In this document: positions 1 through 6,177 of the stretch, in pieces | Layout of the letters: the number at the start of each line of letters is the position of its first letter | How positions within the stretch are numbered: the first letter of the stretch is position 1 | Source of the DNA: DASSUW01 sp036257565 | GTDB lineage: Bacteria; Actinomycetota; Thermoleophilia; Solirubrobacterales; Solirubrobacteraceae | Assembly (NCBI GenBank): GCA_036257565.1 | Contig: DATAFH010000075.1 | Span: 1-9,165 of the forward strand | DNA: 9,165 nucleotides | Reading direction: 5' to 3' | Notes under the pieces: model-generated | Seen by the model: the letters and a program-made list of their open reading frames with translations, nothing else | Told to the model about the DNA's origin: nothing | Database searches by the model: none | Translations under genes and position numbers: made by a program

Positions 1-645
1 GTAGAGGCCGAGCAGCTCGCGCCCGCGGCCGACGGGATACAACGCGAGGCCGGCGAAGACCTCGGGCTCGAGCGGGTGCAGCCGGAACTCGAACGCGGTG
101 ACCACGCCGAAGTTGCCGCCGCCGCCACGCAGCGCCCAGAACAGCTCGGGATGCTCGTCCGCGGACGCCCGCACGTGCTCGCCGTCGGCGGTCACGAGCT
201 CGGCCGCCAGCAGGTTGTCGCAGGCCAGGCCGTGCTTGCGCTCGAGCCACCCCGAGCCGCCGCCGAGCGTCAGCCCGGCCACGCCGGTGGTCGACACGCG
301 GCCGCCCGTGGTGGCGAGACCGTACGGCTGGGTCGCGCGATCGAATTGCGACCACGTCGCGCCTGAACCGACGCGCGCGATCCGCCGATCCGGGTCCACC
401 TCGATCGACGCCATGTCGCGCACGTCGATCACGAGCCCGTCGTCGACGAGCGAGAGCCCGGCGACCGAGTGCCCGCCGGCGCGGACGGCGAGCGGCAGTC
501 CCTCACCGCGAGCGTAGGCGATCACGTCCGCGACGTCGGCCGGAGAGGCGCAGCGCGACACGAGCGCGGGCCGGCGCTCGATCATCGCGTTGTTGAGCGT
601 GGTGGTGTCGGCGTACTCGGGCGTGCCAGGTTCGTATAGATGCAT
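1..645 (-). CDS. FAD-binding oxidoreductase (BBE/PCMH-type FAD-linked oxidase), N-terminal part, cut by window edge
   Basis: Likely a flavoprotein oxidase or dehydrogenase that carries covalently bound FAD; the substrate cannot be told. 215 residues are visible of a family usually about 450-470 long, so the substrate domain and any C-terminal BBE domain lie outside. The PCMH-type FAD domain is clear: RAGGHSVAG around residues 55-63, where His59 is the expected 8-alpha-histidyl FAD attachment site, then GVAGLTLGGGSGWLERKHGL near residues 121-140 and a GGGGNFGVVTAFEFRL stretch near 174-189. The cysteine that gives bicovalent FAD in true berberine-bridge enzymes is not at its expected place (the RVSTTGV segment), so single covalent linkage is inferred. 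The start is fixed well: an in-frame TAG lies four codons upstream (655-657) and this is the first start codon after it. No Shine-Dalgarno is seen; a TAGCGT box six bases before the ATG suggests a leaderless mRNA. It follows the LuxR-type regulator on the same strand after 76 bases. Confidence 0.9.
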   Translation of the reverse strand, partial: MHLYEPGTPEYADTTTLNNAMIERRPALVSRCASPADVADVIAYARGEGLPLAVRAGGHSVAGLSLVDDGLVIDVRDMASIEVDPDRRIARVGSGATWSQFDRATQPYGLATTGGRVSTTGVAGLTLGGGSGWLERKHGLACDNLLAAELVTADGEHVRASADEHPELFWALRGGGGNFGVVTAFEFRLHPLEPEVFAGLALYPVGRGRELLGLY

Positions 646-651
646 GCCGCG

Positions 652-657
652 ACGCTA
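652..657 (-). promoter_or_regulatory. Putative -10 box (TAGCGT) of a leaderless FAD oxidase transcript
   Basis: TAGCGT fits the TAnnnT pattern of housekeeping promoters. It ends six bases before the ATG at 645, placing a start site on or next to the A of the start codon. No convincing -35 is seen. The same TAGCGTCGCG-C-CATG layout is found before the cyclase gene at 6178. Confidence 0.45.
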
Positions 658-703
658 CGGTTCAGCGGCGGCCCCGACTTCGCCGTTTACGGCCATCCGG
701 CGC

Positions 704-721
704 CTGGCCGGAAACGGCCAG
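704..721 (-). terminator. Hairpin directly after the LuxR-type regulator stop
   Basis: CTGGCC and GGCCAG form a perfect 6-bp stem with a 6-base loop, beginning at the base after the TAA stop. No U-tract follows, so if it terminates at all it is a weak or Rho-assisted site. A second small inverted repeat (GCCGT-TT-ACGGC, 682-693) follows, and its arms can also pair with the first hairpin's loop region. This may partly separate the regulator from the FAD oxidase. Confidence 0.35.
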
Positions 722-2344
722 TTACAGAAGGCCGGCGCGGGCGGCGTAGGCGACGGCGGCGGTGCGCGAGGGCAGCCGGAGCTTGGTCCGCACGTTGGCC
801 ACGTGGCGGTGCACGGTGTGTTGGCTGAGCACGAGCCGCTCGGCGATCTCGGCGTCGTTCAGCCCCTGGGCGACGAGTTGCAAGATCTCCAGCTCGCGCG
901 GCGTGAGCTCGTTCAGCGCGCGCCGCTCGGCGCTCGCGACGCGCGCCGGCTCGCGGGCGCCGAGCGCGGCGAGCGCCGCCCGGCCGGCCTCCTCCTCGGC
1001 GGCCGCGGGCTGGTCGCGGCCGAGCGCCGCGAGCGCGCCGGAGAGCTCAAGCCGGGCGAGCGCGGCCTCGTAGGCGGCGGCCGCCTCGACCAGCAGGTCG
1101 ACGGCGTCCTCGAACGCGCGACGCGCGCTCTCGTGATCACCGCGCGCCGCGGCCAGCCGGCCGGCCGCGAGCCGCGCGCGGCCCTCGACGTACGGCGTCG
1201 CGAGCTCGGCCGCGGCGCGCTCGAGCTCGGCGTACGCGTCGGCGGCGGCGTCGAGCTCGCCCAGCGCCGCGCGGGCGCGCACGAGCAGATCGAGCGCGGG
1301 CAGCCGATCGAGCAGCGACGCGGCCGGCGCGCGGCGTAGCGCCCGCTCGGCGCCATCGGCCGCGCCGGCGGGGTCGCCGGCCTCGAGCGCGAGCAGGCCG
1401 AGCCCGACGATCGCGCGCAGGTGGGCGCCGGCCTGCGTGAACAGCACCCGGGCCTCGTCCACTCGGCCCTGGCGCACCCGCAGCTCACCGAGCCGCGCGA
1501 GCCCGCCGGCGGCCATTCCGGGCCGGGAGCGCTGAAGGTCGCCGACCGCTCCGGTCAGCTCGAGCTCGGCCGCCTCCCAATCGCCGTTCGTCGCCAGCAC
1601 GTTGCCGTAGGCGCTGCGGCAAATCCCCACCAAATGGCGGCCACCCCAGTCCTCCGCCACGCTTCGCACGGCCTGGCACCACTGAGCGGCGCGCGGGAAG
1701 TCGCCGACGCCCTCACAGGCCGAGATCAGGTAGCAGAGCGCCCAGCCCTCGGCGATCGGCATCCGCAGATCCTCGCCGCGCGCGATCGCCGACGCCTCGT
1801 CGAGCAGGCGCATGCCCGCCTCGACGCGGCCGCGGCGCACGTACGTGAAGCCCTCGAGCGCGAGGCCGACCGCCTCAAGGTCGGGCGGCCCCAGCGCGCG
1901 GCCGATCGCGGCGCCGCGCTGGGCCAGCGCGGCCGCCCGGTCGAGGTCGCCGCTGACATTCATCGCGTACGAGCCTTCGTGGAGCGCAAGCCAGCCGTGG
2001 TCCTCGCGCTCCGGGACGACATCGTCGAGCAGCCGGTGGGCCCGCTCGAGCCACCCGCGCGCGACCGCATCGTCGCCGCGGAACTCGAGATGATCGGACG
2101 CCAGCCAGGCGGCCACGCGCCCGGCGCCGGCCCGATCGCCCTCGGCGCGGTACGCACGAAAGGCCCGCTCGCGCGCATCAAGCGTGAGCTCCTCGTCGGC
2201 CAGCCAGTAGCCCGCCCAGCCCAGCCCCTCGTAGGCCTCGCCGCTCGGCGCGGCCTCGACCGCGGCCTGAAACCGCACGCGCGCCTCGTCCCAAGCGCCG
2301 GTACGGAGCGCCTCGTGTGCGGCGGCGAGCGTGTCCGTGGTCAT
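722..2344 (-). CDS. LuxR-family transcriptional regulator with TPR-like body, no ATPase domain
   Basis: A 540-residue cytoplasmic DNA-binding regulator. The last 61 residues (about 480-540) are a textbook GerE/LuxR helix-turn-helix: LTPRELEILQLVAQGLNDAE, then EIAERLVLSQHTVHRHVANV, ending at the C terminus. The rest is a run of alpha-helical, Ala/Leu/Arg/Glu-rich repeats typical of tetratricopeptide solenoids, e.g. GAWDEARVRFQAAVEAAPSG at about residues 17-36 and GDHESARRAFEDAVDLLVEA in the C-terminal half. There is no Walker A motif, so it is shorter than MalT/LAL regulators, and no receiver domain, so it is not a classical response regulator. The reading frame stays open upstream through tRNA-Thr, but that part is not protein-like. 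The ATG at 2344 begins MTTDTLAAAHEALRTGAW, where the repeats begin, with GAGGA about 11 bases upstream. Target genes are unknown; the adjacent FAD oxidase is the obvious candidate. Confidence 0.88.
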   Translation of the reverse strand: MTTDTLAAAHEALRTGAWDEARVRFQAAVEAAPSGEAYEGLGWAGYWLADEELTLDARERAFRAYRAEGDRAGAGRVAAWLASDHLEFRGDDAVARGWLERAHRLLDDVVPEREDHGWLALHEGSYAMNVSGDLDRAAALAQRGAAIGRALGPPDLEAVGLALEGFTYVRRGRVEAGMRLLDEASAIARGEDLRMPIAEGWALCYLISACEGVGDFPRAAQWCQAVRSVAEDWGGRHLVGICRSAYGNVLATNGDWEAAELELTGAVGDLQRSRPGMAAGGLARLGELRVRQGRVDEARVLFTQAGAHLRAIVGLGLLALEAGDPAGAADGAERALRRAPAASLLDRLPALDLLVRARAALGELDAAADAYAELERAAAELATPYVEGRARLAAGRLAAARGDHESARRAFEDAVDLLVEAAAAYEAALARLELSGALAALGRDQPAAAEEEAGRAALAALGAREPARVASAERRALNELTPRELEILQLVAQGLNDAEIAERLVLSQHTVHRHVANVRTKLRLPSRTAAVAYAARAGLL

Positions 2345-2348
2345 GCCC

Positions 2349-2364
2349 GTGCGAATCCTCGCAC
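2349..2364 (-). promoter_or_regulatory. Hairpin holding the ribosome binding site of the LuxR-type regulator
   Basis: GTGCGA-GGAT-TCGCAC is a perfect 6-bp inverted repeat with a 4-base loop. The best Shine-Dalgarno match (GAGGA) lies at the stem-loop junction, 11 bases before the ATG at 2344. A nine-codon ORF (ATG at 2370) runs through the hairpin and its TGA overlaps that ATG. Translational control is possible but unproven. Confidence 0.3.
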
Positions 2365-2370
2365 GCGCAT

Positions 2371-2736
2371 GACGGCCCGCCGAGCCGGGATCTTCCGAAC
2401 CCGTGGATGCTCGATCGATCCCGGCCCTCCCCGAGTCAGAGTCGATCGGCCGCGTCTCCTTGTGGCGGACCACTCGGGTCGCGTCGATCCGCTCTGGCGA
2501 ACGGCTGGGTGGGAAAGCGTCGACGTGACCGCCCGGGCAGATCAGACACACGGCCGCTCCGACGGCTCGCGAGCCCAGCGCACGATGGCGGGGCTTTGAA
2601 CGCTTCGCCGACATTCGCGCGCGCGGTCGAGACAGAGAACCCGCCGCTCGTGTACCGCCTCGGTACCTTGGCCGACAACCCGACGCTCTTTGCGATCCCG
2701 CGAACCGCGGCGCAGCGCCAGCCAAGGGCCATGGGC
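2371..2736. other. Gene-free stretch upstream of the LuxR-type regulator
   Basis: About 365 bases without a recognisable gene. All frames here give low-complexity Arg/Pro/Ser/Ala-rich translations with no family resemblance, and the longer ones run straight into tRNA-Thr. A promoter for the regulator should lie here, but no good -35/-10 pair was found. Only short palindromic bits are seen, such as GGTACCGAGGCGGTAC read on the minus strand near 2657-2672. Confidence 0.5.
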
Positions 2737-2771
2737 GACCCCTTCTCGCTCGGAACGATTCGGAAGGGGTC
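2737..2771 (-). terminator. Long-loop hairpin downstream of tRNA-Thr
   Basis: GACCCCTTC (2737-2745) and GAAGGGGTC (2763-2771) form a perfect 9-bp inverted repeat around a 17-base loop. The left side, with three more bases, is a 12-base direct repeat (GGCGACCCCTTC, 2734-2745) of 2844-2855 inside tRNA-Thr. No U-tract follows. It may be a second terminator or processing signal for the tRNA transcript. Confidence 0.35.
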
Positions 2772-2795
2772 AGCGGAGCCGCTCCAGGAAGTAAG

Positions 2796-2817
2796 AAACC
2801 GCACTGGAGCGCGGTTT
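2796..2817 (-). terminator. Terminator-like hairpin just after tRNA-Thr
   Basis: On the minus strand AAACCGC and GCGGTTT form a perfect 7-bp stem with an 8-base loop, beginning five bases after the tRNA 3' end and followed by a pyrimidine-rich CTTACTTCC. The loop bases CGCTCCAG can instead pair with CTGGAGCG (2780-2787), which would disrupt this stem, so two mutually exclusive folds are possible. Confidence 0.5.
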
Positions 2818-2821
2818 TCAA

Positions 2822-2894
<73 letters not shown>

Positions 2895-2908
2895 GGGGTG
2901 CGGGGTTC

Positions 2909-2914
2909 AGCGTA
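2909..2914 (-). promoter_or_regulatory. Putative -10 box of tRNA-Thr (TACGCT)
   Basis: A TAnnnT hexamer 14 bases before the mature 5' end. Its layout matches the TACACT box 13 bases before tRNA-Tyr. The -35 region is not recognisable. It sits back to back with the GNAT gene promoter within a 53-base divergent spacer. Confidence 0.4.
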
Positions 2915-2934
2915 GCGGCAAGACGCGGCCGGGG

Positions 2935-2940
2935 TAGCCT
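2935..2940 (+). promoter_or_regulatory. Putative -10 box (TAGCCT) of a leaderless GNAT transcript
   Basis: A TAnnnT hexamer seven bases before the ATG at 2948. No usual Shine-Dalgarno is present, only a G-run touching the start codon. The position would start transcription at or one base before the start codon. Confidence 0.4.
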
Positions 2941-2947
2941 CGGGGGC

Positions 2948-3697
2948 ATGGACGACGGCGTGCTCCGCAGGCGGCTCTGGGAGGGCTTCGCCTCGCTCCA
3001 GGTGCTGCTGGGTGGGCATGCCGGCCCGGGGCGGGTGATCGAGCGCGGAGGGCTCGTTGCGTCCGTGGTTCCGAGTGCGCCGGATTCGCCGACGCTGAAT
3101 GCCGCTGTCGCGATTGAACCCGAGGCGGCTCCGCGGCATCTGCAGGAGCTCCGCCAGCGGTATGACGAGGCGGCGGTGCGGCGGTGGGGGGTTTGGCTGG
3201 ATGGGGGTGCCCGTGAGGTCGCGGACGCGCTGTCCCGTGCCGGGCTGCTCGTGACGAGCGCCAGTCCCGGGATGGGGGCGGAGCTTGAGCCCGCTGCCGA
3301 ACCGTCCGATGAGGAGCGAATACCAGCGGACCTGGCCACCGTTGGTCGCGTGAACGACATGGCGTACGGGAACTTCGACGGCCGGTTGGAGCGGACGCTG
3401 ACGCCGCTGCCCAACGGCGTCCTGAGGGGGTATCGCGCCGACCACGATGGGAAGCCGGCCTCCGTGGCCCTAGCGCTCCATCACAACGACGACTGTGGGG
3501 TGTCGTTCGTGGCGACGATCCCTGAGGCAAGACGACGCGGCCTGGCCAGAGCCGTCATGCGCCAGGCGCTCGACGACGCCCGCGCCAACGGCTGCACCAG
3601 CACGACCCTGCAGGCCACGGACGTGGGAGAGCGGCTGTACGCGAACCTTGGCTACCGCCGGCTGTGCGCCATGCAACTCTGGGAGCTGCGCCGCTGA
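2948..3697 (+). CDS. GNAT-family N-acetyltransferase
   Basis: Predicted cytoplasmic acyltransferase that moves an acetyl group from acetyl-CoA to an amine; the acceptor is unknown. 249 residues, longer than a single GNAT fold (about 150), so the first 120 or so residues are probably a degenerate N-terminal GNAT-like half or an extra domain. The acetyl-CoA-binding motif A is clear at about residues 187-206: a beta strand FVATIP followed by EARRRGLARAVM, giving R-x-x-G-x-A at 195-200. Motif B follows as ERLYANLGYRR near the C terminus, a typical helix and strand. The start has a -10-like box seven bases upstream and little else. Divergent from tRNA-Thr. Its last 34 bases overlap the start of the next gene, which suggests co-transcription with the metallophosphoesterase, although the two functions have no obvious link. 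Confidence 0.88.
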   Translation: MDDGVLRRRLWEGFASLQVLLGGHAGPGRVIERGGLVASVVPSAPDSPTLNAAVAIEPEAAPRHLQELRQRYDEAAVRRWGVWLDGGAREVADALSRAGLLVTSASPGMGAELEPAAEPSDEERIPADLATVGRVNDMAYGNFDGRLERTLTPLPNGVLRGYRADHDGKPASVALALHHNDDCGVSFVATIPEARRRGLARAVMRQALDDARANGCTSTTLQATDVGERLYANLGYRRLCAMQLWELRR

Positions 3698-5181
3698 CGG
3701 GCGTCGTAGAGAAACGGCCGCGCCTCGCGCGGCTCCCTCGCCGCGGGCAAGCCCTGACGGTCGCTCGCCACGCGCTCGTCGTGCTCGCCGTGATCGGCGC
3801 CACGCTGGTGGGCGGGTACGCGGCGCTGGACACGTACAGCCAGGCGCGCCAGCTCTCGATCGGGAAGATCGAGCTGTCAGTCGAGCCGGGGCGACACGGT
3901 GCGCTCGATCTCTATGTGCCGCTCGTGGACTGGGGCGTCCGGTTCGAGGAAGCGGTGCGCCTGCCCGCGCGCCTGAACGTCGAGCTGCGGACCGTCGACC
4001 GGACCGCAGTGGCCCGCGTCGCGCAGGGCGCGCCGATCGACGTCCGGGAGGTCCGCGGCGAGGCGCGCGACGCGATCGCCGCCTACCTGCGCGCGCTGAT
4101 CGGGATCGCGGCAGCTTGCGCGCTGGCGCTCGGCGGGCTCGCCGCCTTCGCGGTGCGCCACCGCGCCGGTCCCCGCTTGCGGTACACGCTCGCTGCGGCG
4201 GGCATCACCACCGCAGCCATCGCCATCGCGCTGATCGTCCTGCTGCCGCCCCGCGGCCCGATCGACGATCCGCAGTACTACGCCTTCGGCCCCGACATCC
4301 CCCGCGCGCTCGAGGCCGTCGAGCAAGCCCAGCGCTCGACCCGGCTGCTCGACGAGGAGCTCGACTCCCAGCTCGTCGGCCTCGCTCGGCTGGTCACTCG
4401 TCCCTCTGAGCGCACGTCGCTGGCCGACCGGCCGCGCCTCACGATCGCCTCCGACCTCCACAACAACTTCCTCTCGATCCCGATCCTCGAGCGCGCCGCC
4501 GGCGACGGCCCGCTGTTCTTCGCCGGCGACCTGACCGACAGCGGCTCGCCGCTCGAGGCGCGCCTGGTCAGCCGCGTGGCCAGGCTCGGCAACCCGTTCG
4601 TGTTCGTGTCAGGCAACCACGACTCGGACAGCCTGAAGCGGGAGCTCGCCCGCCGCGGCGCGATCGTGCTGACCGAGAACGGCCGGCTCGGGTCCAACAC
4701 CACAGACCCGATCGTCGAGATCAACGACCTGAAGGTCGCCGGCTACAGCGACCCTTTCGAGCGCCGCGTCGGCGATGGCTACCGGGATCGCTTCGAGCCC
4801 ACGCCGGGCCCGGCCCAGCAGGACGCCTTCACCGGCTGGCTGCAGCCGCTGCTCGGGAAGGTCGACGTCGTGATGGTGCACGAGCCGGCGCTCATGGAGT
4901 CCGCCCTCGCCACGCTGAGGGACCGCCCGCCCGCCCGGCGGATCGTCTTCATCACCGGCCACACGCACACGCCGGCGATCGAGAGCGAGCCGGGCGTGAC
5001 CGTCGTCAACGGCGGCTCGGTCGGGGCCGGCGGCACCGGCAACCTCGCCGAGGAGACGGACATGGGCATCGCCCGCCTGATCTACACCACGAATCCCACG
5101 TTCCAGCCACTGGCCGCCGACCTCGTCTCGATCGACCCGGGTGACGGCTCGTCGACCGCCACCCGCGAGCGGCTCGACTAG
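3664..5181 (+). CDS. Membrane-anchored metallophosphoesterase (calcineurin-like)
   Basis: A 505-residue protein whose C-terminal half (about 258-490) is a calcineurin-like di-metal phosphoesterase. All signature blocks are present: D264-x-H266 in ASDLHNNF, D289 in FFAGDLTD, N318-H319-D320 in VSGNHDSD, H406 in VMVHEP, and H433/H435 in ITGHTHTP. Three hydrophobic segments precede it (about 37-55, 143-166, 174-197). With a basic N terminus on the inside (KRPRLARLPRR), three passes put the catalytic domain outside the membrane; this topology is inferred. The roughly 85-residue segment between the first two passes is not recognised. The start is uncertain: GTG at 3664 overlaps the GNAT gene by 34 bases and has no clear Shine-Dalgarno, but later in-frame GTGs (about 3780) would remove the positive anchor. 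The substrate could be a phosphodiester or a cell-envelope pyrophosphate. It converges with the PF04020 gene, the stops overlapping in CTAG. Confidence 0.88.
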   Translation: MRHATLGAAPLTGVVEKRPRLARLPRRGQALTVARHALVVLAVIGATLVGGYAALDTYSQARQLSIGKIELSVEPGRHGALDLYVPLVDWGVRFEEAVRLPARLNVELRTVDRTAVARVAQGAPIDVREVRGEARDAIAAYLRALIGIAAACALALGGLAAFAVRHRAGPRLRYTLAAAGITTAAIAIALIVLLPPRGPIDDPQYYAFGPDIPRALEAVEQAQRSTRLLDEELDSQLVGLARLVTRPSERTSLADRPRLTIASDLHNNFLSIPILERAAGDGPLFFAGDLTDSGSPLEARLVSRVARLGNPFVFVSGNHDSDSLKRELARRGAIVLTENGRLGSNTTDPIVEINDLKVAGYSDPFERRVGDGYRDRFEPTPGPAQQDAFTGWLQPLLGKVDVVMVHEPALMESALATLRDRPPARRIVFITGHTHTPAIESEPGVTVVNGGSVGAGGTGNLAEETDMGIARLIYTTNPTFQPLAADLVSIDPGDGSSTATRERLD

Positions 5182-5531
5182 TCCGTCAGGTCCCGGAACA
5201 GCGCCGAGATCAGGACGTTTACGAGCCAGATCACGATCGTCGCGCCGACCACGGTCCAGAAGCCGCCCACCTCGAAGTCGCCGACCACCCAGTCGGTGAG
5301 CAGCAGCATCAGCACGTTCACGAAGAAGTACGCCACGCCGAGGGTGAGCACGATCACCGGGATGGCGAGCACGGTGACCACCGGCTTGACGATCCAGTTC
5401 GCCACCGTGAAGACGAGCGCGGCGAGCGCCAGCACCCCGAACTGGTCGCCGTACGTCAGCTGGTCGAACAGCTCGCTCGCCACCCACAGCGCGGCCAGAT
5501 TGCCGGCGTAGCGGGCGACGAACGACATCAT
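5178..5531 (-). CDS. PF04020-type small membrane protein (phage holin family 4 superfamily II)
   Basis: A 117-residue, very hydrophobic protein with four predicted membrane segments: NLAALWVASELFD, FGVLALAALVFTVANWIVKP, VVTVLAIPVIVLTLGVAYFF with NVLMLLL, and FWTVVGATIVIWLVNVLISA. The order of segments, the NWIVKPV..LA.P..VLTLG core and the length fit the PF04020 family, which is widespread in free-living bacteria despite the phage holin name. Its molecular role is not known. The reading frame continues upstream inside bioY, but the family start is the ATG at 5531 (or the adjoining ATG at 5528), which overlaps the bioY TGA, so translational coupling to bioY is likely. The stop TAG overlaps the TAG of the convergent metallophosphoesterase. 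Confidence 0.85.
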   Translation of the reverse strand: MMSFVARYAGNLAALWVASELFDQLTYGDQFGVLALAALVFTVANWIVKPVVTVLAIPVIVLTLGVAYFFVNVLMLLLTDWVVGDFEVGGFWTVVGATIVIWLVNVLISALFRDLTD

Positions 5532-6127
5532 CGGCGTTCGAACTTCCGCACGAGCCGCCAGGCCGAGGGGAGCGCGATCGCGCCGATGACGGCCTTCACG
5601 ATCCCGCCGAAGATGAACAGCGTGAAGCCGTTGTGGATCGTCCAGCTCCACGTCTCCCCCACCGCGATCTTCAGCCCCGCCAGCCCGAACGCGAACACGA
5701 TCAGCTGGCCGACGATGAACGCGAGGAAGGCGGTGAGCCAGCGGCGGTCGGCGCCGCGCTCGGCCAGCCAGCCGACCGCGCCCGCGGCGAAGATGAAGCC
5801 GATGATGTAGCCGCCGCTGGCGCCCCAGATGATGTCCCAGCCCGACTCGCCGTCGGCGTAGAACGGCATGAGAAGCCCTAGCACCGCATACAGCAGCAGC
5901 GAGCTCGCCCCCCGCTTGGCGCCCAGCGTCGCCCCGACCAGACCCACGGCCAGCGTCTGACCCGTGATCGGCACGGGTGAAGGCGGGACGTCGATTGAGA
6001 TCTGCGCGAACAGTGCGGTGAGGAGAGCGCCGCTCAACACGAGCACGGCATCGCGCACGCGCGCGCCCGGGAGGGCGTCGGCGAGAACGGCATGGCGCGG
6101 TACGGCGATCGCGCTCGGTGCTGACAT
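5528..6127 (-). CDS. bioY: Biotin ECF transporter S component BioY
   Basis: The integral membrane, biotin-binding subunit of an energy-coupling factor transporter, about 199 residues as is usual for the family. The family signature is visible: PVPITGQTLAVGLVGATLG at about residues 51-69, then GAKRGASSLLLYAVLGL, then SGWDIIWGASGGYIIGFIFA with GWLAERGADRRW, and further membrane helices to the basic tail VRKFERR. Six hydrophobic segments can be drawn. ATG at 6127 is preceded by a good AAGGAAG Shine-Dalgarno. No bioMN (EcfA/EcfT) genes lie next to it, so it either uses a shared ECF module encoded elsewhere or works alone, as has been reported for solitary BioY proteins. It is first in an operon with the PF04020 gene, stop and start overlapping. 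No biotin repressor operator was recognised. Confidence 0.93.
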   Translation of the reverse strand: MSAPSAIAVPRHAVLADALPGARVRDAVLVLSGALLTALFAQISIDVPPSPVPITGQTLAVGLVGATLGAKRGASSLLLYAVLGLLMPFYADGESGWDIIWGASGGYIIGFIFAAGAVGWLAERGADRRWLTAFLAFIVGQLIVFAFGLAGLKIAVGETWSWTIHNGFTLFIFGGIVKAVIGAIALPSAWRLVRKFERR

Positions 6128-6131
6128 CAAG

Positions 6132-6139
6132 CTTCCTTT
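6132..6139 (-). promoter_or_regulatory. Ribosome binding site of bioY
   Basis: AAAGGAAG lies four bases before the ATG at 6127 and matches the 16S anti-Shine-Dalgarno well. It is the clearest such site in the window and contrasts with the leaderless-looking genes nearby. Confidence 0.6.
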
Positions 6140-6161
6140 CGGGTCGACTCGAGCGGGCCGC

Positions 6162-6171
6162 ACGATAGCGT
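6162..6171. promoter_or_regulatory. Overlapping divergent -10 boxes for bioY and the cyclase
   Basis: The ten bases ACGATAGCGT hold TAGCGT on the plus strand (6166-6171), six bases before the cyclase ATG, and TATCGT on the minus strand (6167-6162), about 34 bases before the bioY ATG. The two share two base pairs. A TCGACT 16 bases upstream of the plus box is a 4/6 match to TTGACA; no good -35 is seen for bioY. Confidence 0.45.
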
Positions 6172-6177
6172 CGCGCC

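Noticed and set aside
1421..2599. 392-residue plus-strand ORF opposite the regulator
   Set aside because: Antisense shadow in GC-rich DNA; no family features and Arg/Gly/Ala/Leu-rich composition.
4609..5487. 292-residue minus-strand ORF
   Set aside because: Shadow of the metallophosphoesterase and PF04020 genes, Arg/Gly-rich with no domain.
5178..5531. Phage or prophage signal from the holin family name
   Set aside because: PF04020 is common in chromosomes without phage, and no other phage gene is present.
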